Below are positions 48,331 to 59,800 of a stretch of DNA of 64,000 bases, piece by piece (position 1 is the first letter of the stretch; every line of letters starts with the position of its first letter). The notes beneath the pieces were generated by a model. That model worked only from the letters and a program-made list of their open reading frames with translations. It made no database searches and was not told where the DNA came from. The translations under genes and the position numbers were made by a program. The stretch is from Sesamum alatum (taxonomy: Eukaryota; Streptophyta; Magnoliopsida; Lamiales; Pedaliaceae): positions 41,161,855-41,225,854 of the forward strand of contig JACGWO010000002.1 in NCBI GenBank assembly GCA_034509735.1, written 5' to 3'.

Positions 48331-49342
48331 AAATGTTTACTCCGGCGGATATCATGTAAGGAAATTTAAAATGTTTGATTGTTTTAAAAATATTTTTAAA
48401 ATGTTATATTATATTTGTTTTTTATAATTATTTATTTGATACTTTGTAGGGATTCGAAAGTTCAAGAGGTCATCAAGGAGCGACTCTGAAGATAGTCCGG
48501 GTGATATCCCACCCGACCACCCACCTTCACAACATTGTGAAAATGAATTTGATCGCCCTCTTTAAATTTGTATGCTTTAAAATTGAATATTTTTATTTTG
48601 TGGATTGAAATGTTGAATTATCTTTACTGTAAGTATTTTGCCTTAAATATATTGTCATATTGAATTTTCTTGTTAGAGTTAAATTAAATATATTTTTATT
48701 ATTGAATATAAATTATGAAATTGTCGTTGTAAATGAAAATAATTTTGCAATAGATTATTGTTGCAATTATCGTGGTAAAATTTGCAACGGATTGTCATTG
48801 CAATTGTCGTTGTGAATGAAAATTATTTTGCAACGAATTGTAGTAAATTATGCCGTTGCAAATTTTGCAACGGAATGTCGTTGCAAAAAAATATTGCAAT
48901 ATAGCAACGACTTCCATTGCAAATGTCGTTGCAAATAAAATAATTTTGCAACGAATTATAGCTAAATATTTCGTTGCAAAATTTGCAACGGAATGACGTT
49001 GCAAATATTCCGTTGCAATATTGCAACAACATTTCGTTGCAAATGTAGTTGCAAATAAAACCCGATTTTGCAACGAATTGCCATCATCTTTGCCACGAAT
49101 ATACCATCGCAAAGTCATTGCAAAATATAAAAAGTCAACTTTTAAAATAACGAAATTTGCAACGGACTTTTGCAATGGATAAAATTTCGTGGCAATATTT
49201 TGCAACGACCAAAAAATCCGTTGCTATATAGCAATGGTACCTATAGCAACGGAAAATTTTCCGTTGCAAAAGTCCGTGGCAAATCTGTTTTGTAACGAAT
49301 TTTTCATGAAATCCGTTGCTATAGGTCTGTTTTTTTGTAGTG

Positions 49343-49602
49343 AATGGCTGTAACATTGGCTGTGATAGCTGTTGTGCTGAAGAATCCGTCTGTGTAGGTT
49401 TTTGTGAGCTATCCTTTGAATCGTATATTGGAGTCTGCACAAAAGAACTTTCTTTGGCTACCATATCTTTGAAGGATAGTGGTTTCATATGAGGAAAGTT
49501 GCTATCTGGTGGTTTGGGCGGTGGGTATAGTTCTCTTGTTGAAGACGAATTGCAGACAGAATTTGAGGACTCCATTTCTTTTCTAATCCATGGTTTGTCC
49601 AT
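49343..49602 (-). pseudogene. Third LINE ORF1, N-terminal exon-like piece
   Basis: MDKPWIRKEMESSNS begins at 49602. A Pro/Ser-rich stretch with MKPLSFKDMVAKESS follows, comparable to the TSYKEKL motif of the ORF1 at 19 kb. The frame runs into the CACTA terminus at 49342. The 84-nt piece at 44209-44292 (KTNFSNRQHISTSQLGYE on the minus strand) is the next part of the same gene. Confidence 0.7.
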
Positions 49603-49620
49603 TGTCTTAAATTTTCTAAT

Positions 49621-51331
49621 TGCATGTTTTAAATTAGCATTGTTCTTGTATCTATTATTATTATTTTGAAATTGATCTGGTTAATATACAATCGATCTAT
49701 TATTATAGTTTTGCTTCTAATTCTTAATTTTTTGTTGTAGTACCACATATTTTATATTAAAAAAAGGGTAAATTACAAATATCTCCTATGAGGTTTGACA
49801 TAACTACAAATACCTCCTCACCATTTTCAAAATTATAAATACCCCCTAAGGTTTGTAACCGTTTAACAAATAACTCATTTCCATCTATTTTTATGGGTGA
49901 TTTGACCAAAATATCCTTATGCAAACTGAAAATTATTTTTAAAATTTTTTAAAGTTATTTGGACTACAATACGCATCGAGATGTTTCTTAAGTTTTTTAC
50001 GCAGATGAACAATAATGCAATTTGCCTCGATTGATTTTTTTAGAATTGTAACTAAAAATTTAAGGGCAAAATGGTCAATTTCAAGCCTTTGATTAAAAAT
50101 TACAAACCTCATAAAAATATTTATAATTTTTCAAACAACAAAAAAATATTTATAATTATATCAAATCGTAAAAAAATTAGCTGTAATTTACCCTAAAAAA
50201 ATCCAACAAAATGAGGTGGCTAATAAAGTAAAGTCCTCAATAGTAATATTAGACTGGCTTGGGATTTGACTATGATGGTAAATCTTGACTATGTATCTTG
50301 TCAAGTGTCCAAAGGAGATTGCTGCACTCACATCGATCTCGACAGAGTCGGTCACATAAACTTCACTATAATTATTGAGACTATAAGTTCATAACTACGT
50401 ACATGACTATGATAAGAACTAATTTAGCCACGTACTGTGGGTTCCTTCCATGTAAATTAATTATTGTGTCACGTTATTTCTATATGCATATAATAAATAT
50501 TTTTTTATTATTTAAAATATATTATAATAAGTAAAATATATACATTAATACATTACATTAAAAAAAGAAAGAAAATTAATTTATCAGTTACTGTGAAATT
50601 TGGAGTTGAATAAGTTAGTTATCTTGTCGGTTAAAGGGTATTTTTGACTTTACAAAAAATTGGTGCAGCAGTGTCATTATCCGCCGTTTATGAGTGTGGA
50701 AGTCCTTTTCTTTTTATATTAGTATAGATGTAGATATTAGGAGTGTTCGGTAAATTAATCGATTTGAAATTGAGAATTAGGTATATACTGAAATCGAATT
50801 GTACCAAATATTGAAATATTTTTTTTAATTATTTAATTAATATATTAATCATTTTATACTACTTTTATTATTTTACTCATTAAAAATAAAAAAGTATATT
50901 CAATATTTAATTTTGAACTATTTTTTATATTACTTTTAATAGAAAATTCAGTTTACAGAAAAAAAGACTCGGCAATTATCAAAATCTAACTGATTAATTC
51001 AATTCTACATTCGAGATACCATTTTGACATGTTGAATTTTTTATTTATAGAAATTTGGTTTGATTCGATTCAATTTTACTGAACGAACACCCTATTAAAT
51101 ATTATATATATATATATATATATTTTCCAAGTTTCTAAAGAAAAATGAAGTGTAAAAACACCATTCTTATAATTCAAGGAGGAGCAACTAATTATGAGAA
51201 TATTCTATGCATGGATGAGACAAATCACCCGCCAAATTCTCACAAAAACAATGAAAAGGACAAAACGGTAATACCAGTGTAGTTATTAAAAGCCATGAAG
51301 CATGGCTTATTAACGAGCCAGCCGGCTTAGC
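49621..51331. other. AT-rich intergenic DNA before the dirigent gene
   Basis: Contains the MITE at 49766-50193, a reverse-oriented Helitron-like start at about 50690-50730 (complement of CTATACTAATATAAAAAG), and a (TA)n tract at about 51103-51122. No gene seen. The 3'UTR of the dirigent gene should lie at about 51200-51331. Confidence 0.5.
49766..50193. mobile_element. Mutator-like MITE
   Basis: Starts GGGTAAATTACAAATATCTC, ends GCTGTAATTTACCC, palindromic. Flanks TTAAAAAAA and TAAAAAAAT are only an approximate 9-bp duplication. Same family as 7463-7924 and 54948-55374. Confidence 0.7.
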
Positions 51332-51899
<568 letters not shown>

Positions 51900-51980
51900 A
51901 ATTGGTGTGGATTCTACTCAGGAGTGTTTACTAAGTGTATAGAGCTACTAAGTTGTGGGGGAGTGGGTAATGCATTGGTC

Positions 51981-51991
51981 TCATTTTATAG
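51981..51991 (-). promoter_or_regulatory. TATA box of the dirigent gene
   Basis: CTATAAAATGA on the minus strand lies about 82-92 bp upstream of the ATG at 51899, giving a 5'UTR of about 50-60 nt. Canonical plant TATA. Confidence 0.65.
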
Positions 51992-53854
51992 GGAAAATTC
52001 TCATCCGTTCGGATTAGATTTGGTAGAATCAAATTAATCATAACGTACGTGTGATACGTAAACTTATTGTGGAATTGAACATTTTTTTTAAATTATACAT
52101 CAATTATATGACAAATATATTTCACTAATCATATAATTGATCCAAATTTGATCAAGTCAGGTCCGAAGTTGAATTTTCCCATTTTATAGTGTGTTGTTGG
52201 GGTGGGGGGTTGGTGAGTATTTGTATCGTGGCCAAATTCAAGATTGATATAAGATCAGAAAGAATAAGTTTTTATATTTTCAAAATGAGACAACAATTGT
52301 CAATTGAATAATTTATAATGAGTACGTTAGACGGGTTTGGAAAATTGAGCCCAGATGTCGCGGTCGAGTTTACCTTATTCTCAAATAATAGTATTGGAAT
52401 TAATTGAAATCTCATTCAACATATATAACATTACACTTAAATCTAATAATAATTTTGTAATTTCACAATGCAAACGCCCATATATAAAAACTATTGTAAT
52501 TTACAAAAATCAATCCTGGTAAAAGAGACTTATAGTTTACAAACCTCCTAATTCTTATTTTCTGCACAAATTTCACGATATGTTAATCGATTTATTGATT
52601 GATGATCTCTTGCCCGACTGGTGATGTTGAGGTCCCACAACCAAAAGGTCGTGGGTTCGAGTACTATGAATGTAGGGAGTTGTTTAATTTGTAGGATGTT
52701 TGTATTAATATTATCATACTGTGCACTGAATATTATAATAATAATTAATCGTTGTATAAATATTGTTGTAGTTTTGAATTATATAAATATTGTTGTACTT
52801 TCGTGTTAATCGATTTATTGACAAATAGCGCAATGGCATAGTATAGTCGCAGTGAGCAGCAGCAAATAGCAGTTGAAGATTCCAAACTTTCCACTTCAAT
52901 TTCTCCCTGATACATAGAAAAGAAAAGTGCTTTTTTCCTAACACACGTCTCTCCAGGAGAGCAGACAGAGGTGGGCGTACGTGCTCACTCTTGAAGTCAA
53001 ACTTTCTGACTTCTACTTTTTTGTGTGTCTAGTTATGGCATTTTCTTGCCAACCAAGCCTTATCTTGTCTCGAGAAAAAATCTTATTTGAAATACATTGA
53101 TCGAATCAAATTAGTTATAAATTAAGTATATTTAATTATATTTATTATATGATTAATTATTTTTTAATAAATTATACATCATGATAAGTGAACTACATTT
53201 GGCATATAATTATTTAAAATATTGTAAATCTAATTTGAATTAGAATTCTCTTTATAAGATTGAGATCCAAAACTTTTGAGTTGACAGAGATTTCATAGAA
53301 TACTAAGTATGTAAATGTTAGTTTATTTACATAATAGTTTATACTTTAATTCGAATTTCATGAATGCAAGTATTTGTTTACTTAATTAGATATATAATAA
53401 TTTATTTGTAATTTATTATTCTTATTTTTATTTTTTTTTTGTCGTGAAATTATTTATGTACTTGACAAGATCTTGAATGTTTTGACGTATTGCATGGTGA
53501 AATCAATCATTTCTATCAAGGAAAACAATAATAATCTACCTATTTATTCAAGCAAAAAATTCAAAACGAAATAATAGAGTACGTTCTGTTACTACACTAA
53601 AGAGACTACCTCTTCAAAATTTTTAGAGATAGAGGTCCCAATAATTGAGATTTGAGTAGATATATGGTCGAGCAAAATATCAAGATATGCTCCCAAATTA
53701 TAATTGGACCAAAAAAAAAAAAAATGTAATGATTTTAAATAACTCTATGTCAAGTGAATTTTGAATCCACCGCAATGATTCGAAACTCGTTTAAGAATTT
53801 AAAATTTCATATTATAGAAAAGTTTATACAAACAAATTCATAAATTTATCACCT
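51992..53854. other. Intergenic DNA between the dirigent gene and the UGT fragment
   Basis: AT-rich. Contains one SINE (52599-52803) and no recognisable gene. A poly-T run is at about 53430-53441 and a poly-A run at about 53710-53723. Confidence 0.5.
52599..52803 (+). mobile_element. tRNA-derived SINE, family B, copy 2
   Basis: A-box-like GCCCGACTGGTGATGTTGAG and B box GTGGGTTCGAGTAC. Body ATGTAGGGAGTTGTTTAATT. Flanked by perfect 18-bp repeats TGTTAATCGATTTATTGA (52581-52598 and 52804-52821). The tail is AT-rich rather than pure poly-A. Confidence 0.87.
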
Positions 53855-54372
53855 ATTTTCTCTCGCACTGTGAGTGAAACTCAACTATCAGAGGTTTGAG
53901 CAATGGGGTGCCCTTTATGTGTTTGCCTTATTATCAGCATCATAATTAGAATTACGTCTGCGATAAGTGGGAGATCGGGCTGAGAATTGGATCCCATTAG
54001 AAGAAATATGATTTACACTACAGTTAATTACTATGGTCAAAAGAAAAATATCGTGATGAATACAAATTAATTACAGCTCTGCAACAACCATTAATCGTTG
54101 TTCTACAAGTGAAGCCAAACAATTAGTCATGACTAATACCACAATAAATGTTTTTGCTATAGTTAAAAATCATAGCAAATATTAATTAATCGAGGTGAAA
54201 AATTAAAGTTTTTTCATTAATTTTATTTGACTGAAATTAATAGTATTTACTATCACAGTTTTAAGCTATGGTCATGAAAATCAATTTTTTTGTTGTTACA
54301 GGACGAGGCATGATCCAAACGAAGATTGAGATGTTGGCTTCCGATGGTAAGTTTAAGGAAAATGCAAATAGT
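53855..54372 (+). pseudogene. UDP-glycosyltransferase fragment (duplicate of the UGT83A1-like exon 2)
   Basis: 53857-53993 matches the PSPG box of the gene at 9.6-9.77 kb (TCTCTCGCACTGTGAGTG encodes SHCE, where the intact gene has SHCG; then AGAGGTTTGAGCAATGG and ATAAGTGGGAGATCGGG). After a 290-bp MITE it resumes at 54301 with GGACGAGGCATGA and ACGAAGATTGAGATGTTGG. Small deletions break the frame. Only the last quarter of the gene was duplicated or kept. Confidence 0.88.
54015..54300. mobile_element. CACTA-like MITE inside the UGT pseudogene
   Basis: Begins CACTACAGTTAATTACTATG and ends AATCAATTTTTTTGTTGT. Self-complementary interior (CTATGGTCA at both ends; CATAGCAAATATTAATTAAT). It separates two blocks that are nearly contiguous in the intact gene. 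Confidence 0.7.
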
Positions 54373-54947
54373 GTTTCTTACATGAATTCTAATACATTTT
54401 TTTTTTAATAAATAATTTCTAAGTTTTAGTTGGGTTTGGTCATTTAATGTTGATTCATGTATTTCATCTATTTTCTCTAAATGCAGTCTTTTTGTATGTA
54501 TATGATACCTCATCACTGTGTGACGCCCAAATAAAATAAAAGTTAAGATTCTAACGGGTCATAAATTTAAATTTTATCGAAACAACCTATGTTTGAGACC
54601 TTAATGTTGATTTATGTATTTCATCTATTTTCTCTAAAATTGTCATGTTTTTGCATGTATCAATTATCTTATGATCATTCGTATCATGTTCAAATCAAAT
54701 TGAAGTTGAGATTCTAACAGGTCATGAGTTTAAATTCTATCTAATGTGTCGAATATATAATTAGGGTGTACCTCAAATATAGGGAAACACCTGCACGTTG
54801 GACATGATATCTAATAGAGATTCAAATATAGTTCTTGGTATAATGTTGATCAATGTGTGCCGTATGAATCTATTTATTGCTGGGCTTAAGAAGGAAAAAG
54901 AAAGATATGAACTTTGCATGCTAGTCCAATTATTACTTTTATTATTA

Positions 54948-55374
54948 GGGTAAATTACAGTTACTTTCTCTGAGATTTGACTTAATTACAAATACTCTTT
55001 TATTATTTGAAAAATTATAAATATTCATTTAAAGTTTGTAATTTTTAACCAAATGCCTGAAATTGACTATTTTGCCCTTAAATTTTTTATTAAACTAGTA
55101 GAAAAATCACTCGAGACAAATTGCATTATTGCTCCTCTATGGAAAAACTTTAAAAAATATCTCCCTTCGCATTGTAGTCCAAAATTCTTTTAACAATTAA
55201 ATAAAAAATAATTAAGTGCATAAGGGTATTTTGGTTAGTTCACCCATAAAAATTGATGAAAATGAGTTATTTGTTAGACGGTTACAAACCTCAGAGGGAT
55301 GTTTGTAATTTTTCAAATAATAAGAGGATAATTATAATTATGTCAAATCTTAAAGAGGTAACTGTAATTTACCC
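54948..55374. mobile_element. Mutator-like MITE, 9-bp duplication
   Basis: GGGTAAATTACAGTTAC...GTAACTGTAATTTACCC, flanked on both sides by TTATTATTA. Palindromic, non-coding. Confidence 0.85.
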
Positions 55375-55552
55375 TTATTATTATTTTCTTGAAACATGTG
55401 AATGGAAGTGAACATTCAATTTACTTTAAATACTTCAATTAAACCTTAAGTATACGTCTGGGCCGCAAACTTGTTCTTCTTCAACTTTATTGGGCCTGTG
55501 GCTTACTACAAACCGAGGGGTATTAATACTAATAGTTAATGCTTGAGTACTT

Positions 55553-56811
55553 TTTCCAACCAATCTCCCCCATCTTCTCCAAATCCTAATCCAAGGACAA
55601 ATCTAAACAACCATGATAACCCACCCGAAAACCCACCTCCCCTCCCCCCCAGCTTTCAAGCAAACATGCAATGGGATATAGTTCAAATTCGTCCCAGACA
55701 AAAGAAACCCAACCAATCATCCAATTCTGAAAAACATAAATCGCCTGGATATATCTCAACCTCTACCAAACAGTCAAGAGGAAATAGCACTCTTATGAAA
55801 TGGGTTCAGAAAAAAGGAACTGCCCTTAAACCACACACAATTCTGTCAGACAAAGTGACCCTTCAAAACCAGTTCATGTTACTGGATACAAACTCACAGA
55901 ATGAGGAGGATGAAGAAGATGAAGATGACGTCACAGGGAGTCCACCAGATAAAAACAAGGAGGTAATGATTCTGCCTATAGCTACTTGTATGCCAACTAC
56001 TCTTCTGGCAAAACCAGACACACAAGCCATGCAAAATGAGGGTTTCCAAACCATACAACTAAATGCGGTGGATAAAGAAAGTACAGCACCCGGTTTTGAA
56101 ATTTCAACATGGTTTCAAGATCAACAAATGCATGAAGACTCGTGCCCACATGATATGGAGACAATGCCGGCACACGTGGCGGACAATTCGTGCCAAGTGG
56201 AGGACTGTTTTAGAATAACCACGGCTAAGTATTTACAATCGGTTTTTACAGTAATTCAGGAGGAAAATTTTACAGCATTAAATACTCAGAAGAGGGACCA
56301 ACTTACAACTACATTACACATACAAAATCTGACTTTTAACTATGGAACATATGTACCCCGATCCCTATTACCCAGATATGCCCCACGGAGCCCATCATAT
56401 ACCCAACTCTCCTCAAACTGGGCCAACCTCTCCACTGCAAATAGAACACTATCAGCCCCCGCGTCGTCCAACATACAGACAACCTATGTCTTCAGTGCTA
56501 AGAAGATCTTTTCAGCCAAGCCCAATGCACGACCTTCCTCTCCCAAACATCATAGATCATATCCACCGGAACCCACTGGTTCCACTGCCTCCAACTGCCA
56601 GAATCAGAAATCATCTGATCCCCCTGCGCCCAAACAATTTTCTGGTACAACCTTTTCACACTATTCCTCACCTTTTTGTCGGGCCAACTTTTGCAAACAC
56701 CTTGATTCTGGAAGTCGAACAAGAACGAGAGGGTTTTGCAAGAGAGAAGGAACTTCAATTCAAGCTACTTTTACATCCACTAGAAAGAGATCTGCTCTCA
56801 TCCCTGACTAA
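55553..56811 (+). pseudogene. Fourth LINE ORF1, C-terminal part
   Basis: Open frame from the 5' junction to TAA at 56809-56811, low complexity, with QWDIVQIRPRQKKPNQSS matching AWEVVRPRNKKRQN of the ORF1 at 20.1 kb. DUF4283 and knuckle are absent because of 5' truncation. An acidic run DEEDEDD lies at about residues 120-130. The last 470 nt (56342-56811) are also open in the +1 frame for ORF2. Confidence 0.75.
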
Positions 56812-59800
56812 CTCCCCATTTCCAAACGACCATGTGAATCCCATGGATCTTCACATGCATGCATTCTCGAGCCATACCTTACCCCACACAACTCATTCCA
56901 TGAAGATACTTAGCTGGAACTGTAGAGGAGCAGCAAGGCTAGAATTTCTGATTGCGGCCAGAGACCTGATTCATTGCTATCAACCTCATGTATTTGTTGT
57001 TATGGACACCAGGCTCCAACATGAGAGAGCACAGGCAGTTATACGTCGTTTACCTTTTACTGCATCCATGCTCATTCCTGCTACAGGTTTGGCAGGTGGA
57101 ATTTGGATACTCTGGCAGGCCGATGAACTTACTATCAGAGAACTACACCAGGGACCACGTATAATTCATATGGAGGTAGAATTCGGCAACCTGCCAACAC
57201 CTTTTATGATGACAACACTTTACAACTACCCACATACACATATACAAAACCAGGTATGGGATATACTTAAATCCTTACACGATGATATTAAAGACTATCC
57301 TTGGTTTATTGTGGGTGACTTTAATAACATTCTTACACCACATGTAAAAATAGGGGGTCGATTCTTTCATAAAAAAGCCAAAGACTTTTCACAATGCATG
57401 CAAAAATGCGAAATGATTGATCTAGGGTTTACTGGACATCCTTTTACTTGGACTAATAAAAGATATGGAAATGCGTACATTTGTGAAAGATTAGATAGAG
57501 GTTTTGCTAATCTTGCATGGCATAATTTTTTTCCTTACGCTACTGTTAAACATATTACTTATGCTTTTTCTGATCACTCGCCCATTCTTATCGATTTAAC
57601 TCCCAACAATTGTCAAAAGATGACTCAATTCCGTTTCGAAAACTACTGGACTACTCATGCAAATTATCGGGATATTGTTATTCATTCTTGGACATGTTTT
57701 AATTCTTGCATGCATGTATAATTACAATTGCATGTCCTTAGCCAAAAACTCTAAACAGTGGAGACGTAAAGTTATTGGTAACTTTGATAATGAGATTAGT
57801 AGAATTACTAAGGAGATTGAAAAGATTCAACATCTTATTGCCTGTAATCCCTCTGAATGTTTTATTAATAAAGAAATCGACCTACACAAAAAATTACAAA
57901 AAATTTATTTGGACAAAGACACTTTCTGGAAGCAAAGAGCTAAATCACACTGGATGTTAGAGGGCGACCAAAACAACAAATATTTTCATTCTTTTGCTAG
58001 CCATAAAAGGAGAATAAATCTTATACAAGGTATTAAAGATGATAATAACATCTGGATTTCTAATTCTAAGGATATCGTTGACACATTTAGAACATTCTTT
58101 TCTAATATCAATGCTCCTGACTCCAATAATAGTTGTACTTGGGCTGATTTCGAATTGTTGGATGCCCCTCTACCTAGCTTATCGTTTACACAGAAAAACG
58201 AGCTTATCAAACCTGTTTTGGATTCGGAAATCTTTGATGGTCTGAGGAAAATTGGACCTAATAAATCTCCCGGACCGAATGGATTAAACTCACATTTTTT
58301 CATTTCTTATTGGAATATTGTAGGCCCACAAATTACTCAAATTGTAAAAAATTTCTTTACGAAGGGTATACTACCTCATAACCTTAATAAGACTACTATT
58401 ATAGTCATACCTAAAAGATTACATCCATCCTTACACAAACATTATCGGCCTATTAGTTTATGTAACACTATCTATAAGATTATTTCTAATATTTTAGTAG
58501 CTAGATTGAAAAACTTTATGAAAGACCTAATATCCCCATACCACAATGCTTTTGTCTCTAGTAGACTTATATCTGATAATACTGTCATAGCTCATGAGTT
58601 GCTTCACTCGATAAAATCGAAAAAAGCAAAACAATACTATATGGCCTTAAAACTTGACTTGGAAAAGGCTTATGACAAAATCAGTTGGGATTTTATTAAG
58701 AAAGTCATGCATAAATTTAAGTTTTCGGTTTGTTTTATTGACTGGATCTATAAGTGTATATCAAGGGTTACATATTCGGTTCGTATAAATGGTATGGAAT
58801 CACAAACATGGAAGCCTAATAGGGATCTTCGGCAGGGAGACCCACTTTCCCCCTACATTTTCATCCTGTGCCTTGAGCCCTTAATACAACAGATTTTACA
58901 AGATGCTAAGCAGAACAAAGTTAATGCTATGAAGAGCAGTATGAAAGGTCCACAAATTCCTATTCTTTGTTATGCTGACGACTGCCTCCTTTTTCTGAAA
59001 GCTAATCATAAATCGATCTCTTATATTCAAAATCTTCTTCATAATGTTTCAAATATCTCAGGGTTATCAATTTGCTGGGAAAAGTCCAAGTTTTTGGTTT
59101 CTCCTAATACACCGAATAGACTAAAATATGACATAGCTGATGCTCTTCAAATTCAATATGGTACCAATAATGATAAATACTTAGGACTTCCTTATGTAAT
59201 GGGCCGGTTATCTAAATCCGATTTTTACTCTATTATAGAAAAGGTAGAGGGTCGTTTAAATGCTTGGTATAATAAGTCTCTATCTTATACAGGTAGAAAT
59301 ATTCTTATCAAACATGTAATTAACACTATGCCGCTATATTATATGAATTCCTTCAAAATCCCTCTTAACATTACAGACAAGATTGAGAAGCTTAGTAAAC
59401 ATTTTCTATAGAATGGTAAGAAAAACATAACCAAATCAAGTTTGGTTAATTGGGAAACGGTCTTCACTCCAACTCTGGCTGGAGGTCTAGGGATCAGGAA
59501 TCTAAGACTCTTAAACAATGCTTGTATTATGAAAATGGGTTGGCGTCTACACACGAAGGATCAATCATTATACTATTAGGTGCTCAAAGGTAAGTATTTT
59601 CATTCTGTACAATTTATGGAGGCGACGTGCAGACCACATCATAGCTACATATGGAAAAATATTCATAAACTCATACCATACATGAAAAGGTCTTCATACT
59701 GGGTGGTTGGAGATGGAACTTCAATTAATTTCTGGCATGACATTTGGTGTGATTCATACTCTATTGCATCACGAGTTCCTTTCATTCCTACATCCTTGCA

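Larger units (their letters stand above)
44293..49342 (+). mobile_element. CACTA (En/Spm-type) DNA transposon, defective
   Basis: Left end CACTACAAAAAAAACAGGGC; right end GTCTGTTTTTTTGTAGTG, its reverse complement. The flanking triplets AGT (44290-44292) and AAT (49343-49345) differ by one base, fitting a mutated 3-bp duplication. Subterminal repeats of the CGTTGCAA/TTGCAACG type are dense at about 44330-44960 and 48730-49320. It carries only remnants of a TNP2-type transposase and long non-coding repeats, so it is non-autonomous. It sits inside LINE ORF1. Confidence 0.92.
33866..49620 (-). mobile_element. Third LINE, 3'-truncated and split by Copia and CACTA insertions
   Basis: Minus-strand LINE related to those at 15-21 kb and 55-61 kb. 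Segments: ORF1 start 49602-49343, then CACTA (49342-44293), 84 nt of LINE (44292-44209), then Copia (44208-39141), then the rest of ORF1 and ORF2 (39140-33866). The element stops inside the zf-RVT domain with no poly-A, so its last roughly 1 kb (zf-RVT, RNase H, tail) has been lost. No target repeats found. Confidence 0.85.

Noticed and set aside
50690..50730. Second Helitron in reverse orientation (CTATACTAATATAAAAAG-like start)
   Set aside because: No matching hairpin-CTRR end was found on the left, so the element cannot be delimited; the same holds for the similar start at about 25013.
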